A stretch of DNA of 64,000 bases, taken from CBDCFV01 sp965203835 (GTDB taxonomy: Bacteria > Chloroflexota > Dehalococcoidia > Lucifugimonadales > UBA3495). The position numbers were made by a program, and so were the translations under genes. This document shows, in pieces, positions 55,206-63,629 of the stretch (its first letter is position 1; the number at the start of each line of letters is the position of its first letter). Where the stretch lies: the NCBI GenBank assembly GCA_965203835.1, contig OZ241919.1, positions 3,906,001 to 3,970,000 of the forward strand, given 5' to 3'. Under the pieces are notes generated by a model. The model saw only the letters and a list, made by a program, of their open reading frames with translations. It did no database searches and was not told where the DNA came from.

Positions 55206-55568
55206 TCAAGGCAATGCCAATGGCTCAAGCTTTGCCAAGAGCCGGTCTACGTCATCAAGCCCCACGCGAATGATTTCGCTGGGCATCCAATCCTCGTAGA
55301 AATTCGTGCGCAGGCTACTGGCAACCGCAAAGAGCCTGGAAATGTCTGTGTCTCCAAGTTCCCCGGCCAAGTCGGCCACAATTTGAAAAAGCCTGTTATG
55401 GGTGTTATGAGGTGAGCCGCGTTTTTCGGCCACTGCTTTAACTATCTGCGCCGCGGCATCCCACCCTTTCTCCGATGCTTGCCGGAAGTCTCCTGCGGCA
55501 AATTCTTCATTGGCCTGGGCCAGCAGATGCCTGCTGGCGTCTTTGTATTTTTGTGTCCGGGCTTGCAT
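55206..55568 (-). CDS. PaREP1/HEPN-like small protein
   Basis: This 120-residue helical protein resembles the PaREP1 family: YKDASRHLLAQANEEFAAGD, ASEKGWDAAAQIVKAVAEKRG and RTNFYED. PaREP1 proteins are related to HEPN-fold proteins, but the R-x4-H ribonuclease motif is not visible here. Function is unknown. Confidence 0.65.
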   Translation of the reverse strand: MQARTQKYKDASRHLLAQANEEFAAGDFRQASEKGWDAAAQIVKAVAEKRGSPHNTHNRLFQIVADLAGELGDTDISRLFAVASSLRTNFYEDWMPSEIIRVGLDDVDRLLAKLEPLALP

Positions 55569-55735
55569 AAAAGTGATTCCTGTTTACCAACATCGGTCAG
55601 TGCCACCATTATATGTGGCAGTGTCAACGCACATTCATCAAACCATTTGCTCATCCCTCGCTCGATGTAAGATGCTACAATCGGGGTCAAGAATCCTGGG
55701 ACTATAGTATTACTGGAAAGCAAGTAAGGAATAAC

Positions 55736-57790
55736 ATGGGAGCTTATGCCGTAGCCGTGGATGTCGGCGGCACGTTTACCGACATCGTTCTTTGCGACCT
55801 GGAATCCAACGAGCAGCGCGTTTACAAGACGCCGTCCACTCCCGGCGATCCGTCGGTGGGGTTTATGACCGGACTGGCGCAAATCCTGGCGGCCAACGGC
55901 GTCAGTCCCGCCGAAGTGGCGCACATTTTCCACGGCACTACCATCGCCACCAACTCGGTGCTGGAAAACAAGGGAGCGCCGGTCGGGTTGCTGACGACCG
56001 AGGGCTTCAAGTTCGTGCTGGAGATTGCCCGCCACGGCACGCCCCGGATGGCCAACCCCAACTCATGGATAAAGCCGGAGCGCCCCGTTCGCCCTAGGGA
56101 CTGCTTGGAGGTAAACGAGCGCACCAGCTTCGACGGGCAGGTGCTTGCGCCGCTGGACGAGCAGGCGGTACGAGACGCCGCCCGGCATTTTGAAAAGGAG
56201 GGAATATCCTCGATAGCGGTTGCATTCATCCACTCCTACGCCAACCCCGCCAACGAGCGGCGGGCCAGGGAGATTCTGCTGGAGGAGCTTCCGGGGGCGG
56301 CTATATCCCTGTCCTCGGAGGTCTTGGCGGTATACCGGGAGTACGAGCGCACCATCACCACCGTGCTGAACGCATACGTCACGCCAAGGGTGAGCAACTA
56401 TATCGACAACCTTGAAAACTCCCTCCGCTCGTTTGGAACTGAAGCCGCCTTCTCCATTATGAAGTCCAACGGCGGCATCATCGGCTCCGACGTTGCGGTG
56501 AGGCAACCGGTCTACACAGCCCTATCGGGGCCGGCCGCCGGGGTGATGGCGACGCTCCAGATAGCGGAGACCACCGGCGTCGAGAACTGCATATCTTTCG
56601 ACATGGGCGGCACCAGCACCGACGTGTCGCTGATGCGGCAGCGGGAGCCGGGAATGACACTGAACGGCAAGCTTGGCGACTGGCCCATCCAACTGCCCAT
56701 GCTGGACATCGCCACCATCGGGTGCGGCGGGGGCAGCATCGCCGAGGTGTCGCCCTACGGCAGTCTTACCGTCGGCCCCGCCAGCGCCGGAGCCGACCCG
56801 GGGCCGGTGTGCTATGGCAGAGGAGCCACCCGGCCTACCGTGACCGACGCCAACCTAGTGCTTGGACGGGTCAACACCGAGATCGCCGGAGGGCAACTTA
56901 CACTGGACTCGGAAGCAGCGGCCAGGGCGATCGAGGACTCGGTGGCGTCCCGGTTGGGGCTGGAAGTGCCCGCCGCTGCCAACGGAATTCTGAAGATAGC
57001 CGACAATGCAATGGTCGGCGCGATCAGAAACATCAGCGTGGAGCGGGGACACGACCCCAGGGACTTCGCCTTGGTGGCCTATGGCGGCGCGGGCCCAATG
57101 CACGCCATCGACGTGGCGAACCTGCTGGGGATAGAGACGGTCGTCGTGCCGCCCCACCCCGGCATAGCGTCGGCCTATGGGCTGCTGGTAGCCGACTTCA
57201 AGAACGACTATGCCAGGACTTTTGTGCAACATCCGCCGGACTACGACATGGAGGGCATGGCCGCGGTCTTTGCCGAGTTGGAAGAGGAAGGCCGAGACTG
57301 GCTGCGGGAGGAAGGCGTAGCGTCTGGCAGCCATGAATTGAGCCGCTCCGCCGACCTGAGGTATGCCCACCAAGGATCGGAGTTGACCGTCCAGTACCAG
57401 CATCCCCAAGTGGACCGGGAAGGTCTGGAGGCGTTGGTGGGGGAGTTTCACCGCCGTCACGAACAGCTATACGGGTTTTCGCTGGAACAACCGGTGGAGA
57501 TAGTCACGCTCAGAGTAACGGCGGCGGGACAGGTAGGACAGGTCAAGATGCCGCCGATTCAAGGCGAGGGCCGGACGCCCGACGATGCCATCCTTGAGCG
57601 TCGGCAGGTATATTTCGAAGAGTCCAATGGGTTCGTTTCGTGCGCCATATACGACCGGAGCGGCTTGCATCCCGGAGCAAATATAAGCGGGCCAGCCATT
57701 CTGGAAGGCATGGATGCCACGGTAGTAATCAACCCGGGCTGGGAAGCACAGATAGACCAGTACGGCAACTGCATAATGCGCGCCCGGTGA
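55736..57790 (+). CDS. hyuA: Hydantoinase/oxoprolinase subunit A
   Basis: This ATP-dependent hydantoinase/5-oxoprolinase A subunit has 684 residues. The ATP-binding domain is at the start (VDVGGTFTDIVL), then HIFHGTTIATNSVLE and a later GGTSTDVS motif; the C-terminal half is the usual hydantoinase A domain. AAGGA lies five bases upstream of ATG. Hydantoinase B follows after a repeat-rich gap of 190 bases, making an A/B pair that hydrolyses hydantoins, oxoproline or similar cyclic amides. Confidence 0.93.
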   Translation: MGAYAVAVDVGGTFTDIVLCDLESNEQRVYKTPSTPGDPSVGFMTGLAQILAANGVSPAEVAHIFHGTTIATNSVLENKGAPVGLLTTEGFKFVLEIARHGTPRMANPNSWIKPERPVRPRDCLEVNERTSFDGQVLAPLDEQAVRDAARHFEKEGISSIAVAFIHSYANPANERRAREILLEELPGAAISLSSEVLAVYREYERTITTVLNAYVTPRVSNYIDNLENSLRSFGTEAAFSIMKSNGGIIGSDVAVRQPVYTALSGPAAGVMATLQIAETTGVENCISFDMGGTSTDVSLMRQREPGMTLNGKLGDWPIQLPMLDIATIGCGGGSIAEVSPYGSLTVGPASAGADPGPVCYGRGATRPTVTDANLVLGRVNTEIAGGQLTLDSEAAARAIEDSVASRLGLEVPAAANGILKIADNAMVGAIRNISVERGHDPRDFALVAYGGAGPMHAIDVANLLGIETVVVPPHPGIASAYGLLVADFKNDYARTFVQHPPDYDMEGMAAVFAELEEEGRDWLREEGVASGSHELSRSADLRYAHQGSELTVQYQHPQVDREGLEALVGEFHRRHEQLYGFSLEQPVEIVTLRVTAAGQVGQVKMPPIQGEGRTPDDAILERRQVYFEESNGFVSCAIYDRSGLHPGANISGPAILEGMDATVVINPGWEAQIDQYGNCIMRAR

Positions 57791-57821
57791 GGCGTCGGGA
57801 CGATTGCAAAGCGAGCATGGA

Positions 57822-57955
57822 TTCAACGCAGAGGACGCAAAGGGCGCGCCGAGAACGCAGAGTTTTCCGCTGGCGCGTCAAGTCTAAAATACTCTGCGTC
57901 CCCTGTTCTGGCCGGGGCAGGCTCTTTGCGTTAACTCAGTGTACTCTGCGTTGAA
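57822..57955. repeat. Inverted-repeat element between hyuA and hyuB
   Basis: TTCAACGCAGAG (57822-57833) is perfectly inverted at 57944-57955. The interior is built of variants of GACGCAAAG, GAACGCAGAG and CTCTGCGTC, so it could fold into a long imperfect hairpin. No target-site duplication is evident. It lies inside the hydantoinase A/B unit without breaking either gene. Confidence 0.6.
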
Positions 57956-57980
57956 CTCGCATTATCAAGAGGAGCGAAGA

Positions 57981-59846
57981 ATGACCGCATCTCAGACCAG
58001 GCCCATCGTTGGCCAGGATAAACAGGAAACATCCTCCAAGGTGGTGGACCCGGTAACCCGGCAGCTAATCCGGGGGTCGCTCCGGGCCGCCAGGCTGGAG
58101 TGCGAACTGATTATCGAACGCACCGCCATGTCGGCCTTCATCCGGGAGAAGAAGGACTATACCGTCAGCTTCCTGGACGCATCGGGACAGGAAGTCTACG
58201 GCGAGACCATGGGCAGCGACATTATGGGATGCGTCTGGGACTACTACCCCGCCGAGTCCATGCGCACCGGCGACCTCTACTGGTACAACGACCCCTATAT
58301 CTCCCAAGGGAGCATCACCCACACGCCGGACATGGTGTTCATCGCTCCGGTGTTCTACGAAGGGGATGTTGTGGCCTACTGCCACTCCTTCGCCCACTTC
58401 TGGGACCTTGGCGGCGCTCGGCCCGGCAGCATCGGCCCGGCCAACACCGAGATATTCCACGACGGGACCCTGGTGCCGCCCATCAAGATAGTCGACGCCG
58501 GAAAGCTCAACGATGAGGCGTACCGGATCATCCTGCGCAACTCGCGCTACCCCGACCTGCTGGAAGGTGATTCCAAGGCCCTGATGGCCGCGGCCCAGCG
58601 CGCCCAGGAACGGTTGCTGGAGATGTTCGACCGGTTCGGCAAGGACACTATGCTGTCGGCCATCGAGCAGGACCAAGCCGACACTGGACGGTTGGTGCGG
58701 GAGAAGACCCTGGAGATGATACCGGAGGGTGAATACAGCGTCCGCGACTACATGGACCATGGAGGCGTCGGCGACGAGTGGCACTCCTTCCACCTGAACC
58801 TCAGCCGCAAGGGTGACGAGGTGCTCCTGGACGCCACTCGCAGTGACGACCAAGCCCAAGGCTCGATCAACTTCATCTCCAGCGACGGGGCGATGAAGGC
58901 CTACTTCGGCCAGTACTTCCACCAGTTCGATTCGTCGCTGCTGGCCAACCATGGGCTGCTGGCGGGAATAGACAAGGTCCAACTCAGGTCCGGAAGCATC
59001 CTTCTGCCCGAGTGGCCCGCTGCGCTGGGGTGCCGGGCCCACACGTTCACCAAGCTGAAGAGCGCGGTGCGTGCCGTGGTGGCTAAGGCCACCGACGGCA
59101 ACGTCATGGCAGGGGCGGCCGTGTACGTTATCGCCTACTGGCGGATGAAAGACGGGGACACCGGAAACTGGCTGCTATGCACCGACGGCATAGCCGTGGG
59201 CCACGGCGCCCGCCCCTTCTCCGACGGGCTTGACGCCATTTACCAACGGCACAACGAGAACTACCCCGGCGAGTTCATGGAGATGGAGTTTCCCCTCAGG
59301 CTGGAGCGTTACGCTGTTTCGACCGACTCCGGCGGGCCGGGAAAGTTCCGCGGGGGCTGCGGCGTGGTGCGGGACGTGCGGCTGCTGGCCGATGAGGGCA
59401 CCTTCGGGTTGCGGGTTGAAAACAACCTGTTCCCGGCTTGGGGCGTTGCCGGGGGAATGGGCGGAGGACTTTCCAGGGTGGTGATGAACCCAGGCACTCC
59501 CGACGAGCGGGAGGTCCGGGCCTTCTCCGATGACAATCACTGGAAGTGCGGCGACTTGGTGCGAATCTACACCGCCGGCGGCGGGGGCTGGGGAGACCCG
59601 TTGGAAAGGGACGCCAACCAGGTCCTTGACGACGTTAAGGACGGCTTCGTCTCCGCCGATGCTGCCTTCCAGCGTTACGGTGTGGCAATCGACTCTGTCG
59701 CGTTAAAGGTAGACGCATCCGGCACCGAGTCCCTGAGAAACGACATTCGGAAGTCCCGGGGCCGCACCAAGCTGTTCCACCGGTTCGACTACTACGACAC
59801 CGCTGAAGAAGAACTGGAATGGGTCAACAAGCGCTTGCCCAGGTAA
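57981..59846 (+). CDS. hyuB: Hydantoinase/oxoprolinase subunit B
   Basis: This 621-residue protein matches hydantoinase B throughout, with LECELIIERTAMSAFIREKK, DYYPAESMRTGDLYWYNDPY and the C-terminal GGPGKFRGGCGVVRDV. It would complex with subunit A to open cyclic amides using ATP. ATG at 57981 has AGGAG upstream; the in-frame start at 57939 lies in the repeat element. The C-terminal residues 560-620 are a family-typical extension. Confidence 0.93.
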   Translation: MTASQTRPIVGQDKQETSSKVVDPVTRQLIRGSLRAARLECELIIERTAMSAFIREKKDYTVSFLDASGQEVYGETMGSDIMGCVWDYYPAESMRTGDLYWYNDPYISQGSITHTPDMVFIAPVFYEGDVVAYCHSFAHFWDLGGARPGSIGPANTEIFHDGTLVPPIKIVDAGKLNDEAYRIILRNSRYPDLLEGDSKALMAAAQRAQERLLEMFDRFGKDTMLSAIEQDQADTGRLVREKTLEMIPEGEYSVRDYMDHGGVGDEWHSFHLNLSRKGDEVLLDATRSDDQAQGSINFISSDGAMKAYFGQYFHQFDSSLLANHGLLAGIDKVQLRSGSILLPEWPAALGCRAHTFTKLKSAVRAVVAKATDGNVMAGAAVYVIAYWRMKDGDTGNWLLCTDGIAVGHGARPFSDGLDAIYQRHNENYPGEFMEMEFPLRLERYAVSTDSGGPGKFRGGCGVVRDVRLLADEGTFGLRVENNLFPAWGVAGGMGGGLSRVVMNPGTPDEREVRAFSDDNHWKCGDLVRIYTAGGGGWGDPLERDANQVLDDVKDGFVSADAAFQRYGVAIDSVALKVDASGTESLRNDIRKSRGRTKLFHRFDYYDTAEEELEWVNKRLPR

Positions 59847-59902
59847 CCCGGCCTTTCGTTTTTGTCCGAAATCCCCAGCCCAACGATACTGGTGAGGGTA
59901 AC

Positions 59903-60454
59903 ATGGCAACCGCCCGTAGATTGGTCACCGCCGAGGAACTACTGAGAATGCCGGACGACGGCAAAAGATACGAGCTTATCCGTGGAGTATTGATTGAGAG
60001 AATGCCTGCCGGAGACCCGCACAGTATTGTTGTGGTTAATTTTACTTACGAACTAATCCATTACACTCGCTCAGTTGGACGTGGAGTAGTAAGAGCAGGT
60101 GATCCCGGATACCGGTTGGAGAGAGACCCTGACACCGTGCGCGCGCCCGACGTGGCATGGTTTGCGCCGGGCCGAATCGCCGAAGGGACGCAAGGGTACC
60201 CCGAACTGACCCCTGACTTGGCCATAGAAGTTAAATCGCCTACAAATTCACGGCGCGAACTGGCAGAGAAAGCCGCTACGTGGCTGAACTTCGGCTCGCG
60301 TGAAGTATGGGTAGCCGATCCAGAAACCGTCACCGTTACTGTTTACCGGCCAGGCGCTGACCCGATAACGCTCGGCCGTGAGGATGAGCTTGACGGTGGT
60401 GACCTGCTCCCCGGCTTCAGCGTTCCCGTTGGGCCGCTTTTTGCAGACCATTAA
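59903..60454 (+). CDS. Uma2 family endonuclease-like protein (DUF820)
   Basis: This 183-residue protein belongs to the Uma2/DUF820 family of PD-(D/E)xK-like proteins, with YELIRGVLIERMPAG, RAPDVAWFAPGR and PDLAIEVKSPTN, where Glu and Lys of E-V-K are the catalytic residues. The role in bacteria is unknown; members often occur in multiple copies and may be mobile. ATG at 59903 follows GAGGGTAAC. Confidence 0.85.
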   Translation: MATARRLVTAEELLRMPDDGKRYELIRGVLIERMPAGDPHSIVVVNFTYELIHYTRSVGRGVVRAGDPGYRLERDPDTVRAPDVAWFAPGRIAEGTQGYPELTPDLAIEVKSPTNSRRELAEKAATWLNFGSREVWVADPETVTVTVYRPGADPITLGREDELDGGDLLPGFSVPVGPLFADH

Positions 60455-60480
60455 CCTGCTGTTCACCGTTGGAGGGCGTT

Positions 60481-60612
60481 ATGGCGGAAGTTTTGGACCC
60501 CAAGGCATCCGGCGCCAGGCGGTTTGAAGGGCAGGTTGCGGTAGTAACCGGCGGCGGTCAGGGAATCGGCGCGGCCGAGGGAATACTCCGACGGACGGAG
60601 TGCCAGCACTAG
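60481..60612 (+). pseudogene. Truncated 5' copy of the BenD-like SDR gene
   Basis: A frame with a good ribosome binding site (GGAGGGCGTT) begins MAEVLDPKASGARRFEG and ends after 43 codons. Bases 60500-60576 match 62424-62500, within the intact SDR gene, at 75 of 77 positions. After that the sequence diverges into an unrelated tail with a small hairpin (60585-60601). It is a remnant or displaced 5' end of the SDR gene. Confidence 0.85.
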
Positions 60613-60659
60613 GCATTTTAATCACCCCCAAAGGACGGTAAATCAGTCCGAGGTACGCT

Positions 60660-62012
60660 ATGGAACAAGACGCCTACGAAATTTTCACGCGGGCGCATCG
60701 GGTCTATATCAATGGGATTCGCGCCGCCATCGCCGAACAACTGCAATCCGCTTATGGTGATGACTGGTGGGAGCGAGGCGTTTGGTCTGCTATAGGCGAA
60801 AACCAGCGAGAAAATCTGGAGCGTGACTTGCAAAAGGGTGTACCAGAAGACAAGACGCAGCTTCTAGATACTGTTCATTTCACTCGCATCGTGGAGAGAA
60901 ATCACGCCGTCGCCTTTGCCAACGAGTTCACCAACATTGACTATACCCTACGGCTGCTCAGGCACCTTTCCGTAAAGCGGAACGAATGGGCCCACGTTCT
61001 GGACGGCCAATGGACAGTGCCAGACATAATGTATTCAGTCCAGGCCATGCGCGAAATTCTGATTTCGTTGCGCCGCAGGGAGGCGCTGGAGATTCACCAG
61101 ATGTTTCAGGATAGCCTCAATCAGCAAGGAAGCATCCCGGAGGAATCGTTGACTGCAGCGGAAGATTCACCTGCTGTAAACGATGACTATAGTGACTACT
61201 CCGTCGATGAGCGTTCGCTGCTGGGATTCTGGCGCACTCTGGAGTCATATTTGGTTGTGGAGTCCACCGTCCAGCCTTTCGGTGATGAGGAACGGGACAG
61301 TGGACAAGTCAGTATTCTAGTCAGAGTCACTAACACCGCTCCGGTCAGTGAGGGTAGGCCGGATATCAGGTTCAGAAATGTAAGGCTGGAAGTAATTGGG
61401 GCGGCAACCCCCAACAGACAAGGCAGAAATCGCTCAGAGTGGAGCGAGTTGGGGCCGGGGCAGACTGAGGTAAGCGAATTCACTTCTGCCGCAAAGGGCC
61501 TTGCCTCCATCGAATTCCGCGCATTCGGCGAAGTTGACCGGGACAGGTTGTTTCAAGTGCAACGGGTTAATACTCTGCCGGAGGAAGTTGTGACGCCATT
61601 GTTGGAGCAACTTAGCGTTCAGTTTGAGAGTGTCGGTGTAGAGGAAGCGCTGACCAAAGTCATCAAGACAGTTGCCAGAATTCAGCCTGATATGCCATTT
61701 GCCGAAGTTTCCGCTCTCCGCAATGAACTAGCACAGTTTAAGCCTCTCATCGCAGAAAAACGGGAGACGCTGCTTCGGCTTTTCGGAGGGTATCATCTCA
61801 ACAGAGAGTCGCCACTAGGCTTGTCGTTGATGGAAGCAGCATCGCTCCTTCATGACCTGGAAACGAACAAGATAAGCGCAATGGACAACGCCATCAGCCA
61901 AACCGATATGGAGTCCATCCGCAATGTAGCTCGTGATTTCGAGCAGTTGCAAATAGCGGTGTTGCGGGCGCGGGAAACCATCAGGCAACGGATGGGACTA
62001 CAGCGGTCTTAG
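60660..62012 (+). CDS. Swt1-like HEPN-domain protein
   Basis: This 450-residue protein has an N-terminal Swt1-type HEPN region: LQSAYGDDWWERGVW near residue 28 and the motif R-N-E-W-A-H at residues 107-112, a full R-N-x3-H ribonuclease signature. A middle stretch is acidic and Ser-rich, a beta-rich region follows, and the C-terminus is helical. It lies between the truncated and intact copies of an SDR gene, so it seems to be inserted DNA. Such HEPN proteins occur in defence and RNA-targeting systems. No partner gene is visible here. Confidence 0.75.
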   Translation: MEQDAYEIFTRAHRVYINGIRAAIAEQLQSAYGDDWWERGVWSAIGENQRENLERDLQKGVPEDKTQLLDTVHFTRIVERNHAVAFANEFTNIDYTLRLLRHLSVKRNEWAHVLDGQWTVPDIMYSVQAMREILISLRRREALEIHQMFQDSLNQQGSIPEESLTAAEDSPAVNDDYSDYSVDERSLLGFWRTLESYLVVESTVQPFGDEERDSGQVSILVRVTNTAPVSEGRPDIRFRNVRLEVIGAATPNRQGRNRSEWSELGPGQTEVSEFTSAAKGLASIEFRAFGEVDRDRLFQVQRVNTLPEEVVTPLLEQLSVQFESVGVEEALTKVIKTVARIQPDMPFAEVSALRNELAQFKPLIAEKRETLLRLFGGYHLNRESPLGLSLMEAASLLHDLETNKISAMDNAISQTDMESIRNVARDFEQLQIAVLRARETIRQRMGLQRS

Positions 62013-62119
62013 AGCGTATTTGAAAATCCAACCCGGAATAGTTGACCTAAGTTGGATAAGTAGAGATGGGGATGAGGCATGTGGAATGAGGAGACTTGAC
62101 GAAACGGTAATTGTATGGA

Positions 62120-62323
62120 TTGTAGCCCCCAGGGCTATCGCATATGAAAATTTTGGGGATTCAAATCGGCATTTCCTGAGATTTTCGGCGGACATTTCCA
62201 GCCGAATCACCCTGATGTTCGGAAGCTGAGGGCCTCAATTGCCCAAAATTGACGGTTAATAGTGGGGTTTCACCCGTTAATCGGCCTCTGAAAATCCATA
62301 TGCGATAGCCCTGTTGTAGCCCC
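62120..62323. mobile_element. MITE with 17-bp terminal inverted repeats and 10-bp target duplication
   Basis: The element is 184 bp (62130-62313). Its ends are perfect 17-bp inverted repeats, CAGGGCTATCGCATATG at 62130-62146 and its complement at 62297-62313. TTGTAGCCCC flanks it on both sides (62120-62129 and 62314-62323) as an exact 10-bp direct repeat. It encodes no transposase. The duplication length suits IS4-like transposases acting in trans. Confidence 0.85.
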
Positions 62324-62404
62324 TTGTTACCGGCATAGAAATCGAGATCGGACGGCTTGGGAAAATCCATAGCGCCCCATCGACCATAGTAATGCGAGGA
62401 CGCC

Positions 62405-63244
62405 ATGCCAAGACTATTAGACTCCAAGGCATCCGACGCCAGGCGGTTTGAAGGGCAGGTTGCCGTAGTAACCGGCGGCGGTCAGGGAATCGGCGCGGCC
62501 ACCGCGCGAAGGCTGGCACAGGAAGGGGCGTCCATCGTCATTGGTGACTTGGTGGACGAAACCTCCCAGCGGGTGCGCACGGCCATTCGAGACTTCGGTG
62601 GCTCCTGTACCATCTCCTTGGGCGACCTGTCGAAATGGGAGAACGCTGAAGCCCTTATGACCGCTGCTATGGAGGCCTACGGCAGGATCGACGTGCTGGC
62701 CAACATCGCGGGCGGCACCATCTGGTTCCAGTCCTTCCAGCACTACACCCCGGAGCAGATCCAGGCCGAGATCGACCGGAGCTTCTGGACCGCGGTTTGG
62801 TGCTGCCGGGCCGCGCTGCCCTATATGATCGACCAGGGCTCCGGTTCCATCGTCAACATAGCCACCCACGCCGTCACCGGCCGCTTCCGCGTCCCTTACG
62901 CCGCAGCCAAGGCCGGGCAGATTGGCCTCACCACCTCGCTGGCACGGGAAGTGGCTCACCTCGGCATCCGGGTCAACTGCGTCGCCCCCAGCGGCACGGC
63001 GGCGGACGACCGGGTGACTCCCCGTGACCACGGAGTCCACGTCGCCGCCCCGGACCTGCCCGAAGAGGAACTGGCGGACCAGGAACAGTACCGCGCTGCC
63101 ACCCGCCTGTCGGAAATCCCCATGGGTCGCCGCGGCGAGGCCGACGAACAGGCTGCGGCCATAGCATTCCTCGCTTCGCATGACGCCTCTTATATTACCG
63201 GCCAAGTGCTGGCCGTCGGCGGTGGGCAGCCGTACCCGTTTTAA
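62405..63244 (+). CDS. Short-chain dehydrogenase, BenD-like cis-diol dehydrogenase
   Basis: This 279-residue SDR has the TGGGQGIG cofactor motif and Y-A-A-A-K active site; the usual catalytic Ser appears to be Thr (NIATHAVTG). GGTIWFQSFQHYTPEQIQAE, LPYMIDQGSGSIVN and DEQAAAIAFLASHDASYITG closely match BenD-type benzoate diol dehydrogenases. Downstream are an HTH antitoxin and a Rieske oxygenase, consistent with aromatic ring dihydroxylation. The first part is duplicated upstream (60500-60576). Confidence 0.88.
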   Translation: MPRLLDSKASDARRFEGQVAVVTGGGQGIGAATARRLAQEGASIVIGDLVDETSQRVRTAIRDFGGSCTISLGDLSKWENAEALMTAAMEAYGRIDVLANIAGGTIWFQSFQHYTPEQIQAEIDRSFWTAVWCCRAALPYMIDQGSGSIVNIATHAVTGRFRVPYAAAKAGQIGLTTSLAREVAHLGIRVNCVAPSGTAADDRVTPRDHGVHVAAPDLPEEELADQEQYRAATRLSEIPMGRRGEADEQAAAIAFLASHDASYITGQVLAVGGGQPYPF

Positions 63245-63271
63245 GGGGCTTTCCACTAAGGAGGATGATCT

Positions 63272-63556
63272 ATGACCAGAGATGAGCCGGTCCACCCTGG
63301 GGAACATCTGGCAGAGTTTCTTACGGAATTGGACATCAGCCAGTACCGGCTGGCTCAGGCGATAGGGGTTCCTCCGATTAGAATCAACGAGATTGTTCAC
63401 TGCCGCAGGTCCATCACGGCGGACACGGCGTTGAGGATCGGTAAGGCTTTGGGTATGAGTCCTGAATTCTGGCTTAACCTGCAAAGAATGTACGACCTGG
63501 AGGTAGCCCGAGCCTCCGTTGATACCAGTAGTATCGAACAACTCGTTCAAGCCTGA
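63272..63556 (+). CDS. HigA-type antitoxin (XRE family), orphan
   Basis: This 94-residue helix-turn-helix protein has the HigA opening HPGEHLAEFLTELDISQYRL, the HTH with PPIRINEIVHCRRSITADTA, and the end PEFWLNLQRMYDLEVA. AAGGAGG lies upstream of the ATG. No HigB toxin is adjacent, so it is an orphan antitoxin or regulator. Confidence 0.88.
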   Translation: MTRDEPVHPGEHLAEFLTELDISQYRLAQAIGVPPIRINEIVHCRRSITADTALRIGKALGMSPEFWLNLQRMYDLEVARASVDTSSIEQLVQA

Positions 63557-63629
63557 CTGCCCCATCTCATTCTTGACAGTTCTGCTACCATGACGGAAAC
63601 CTACCGAGACTTCGCGCAGGACGGGTGAC

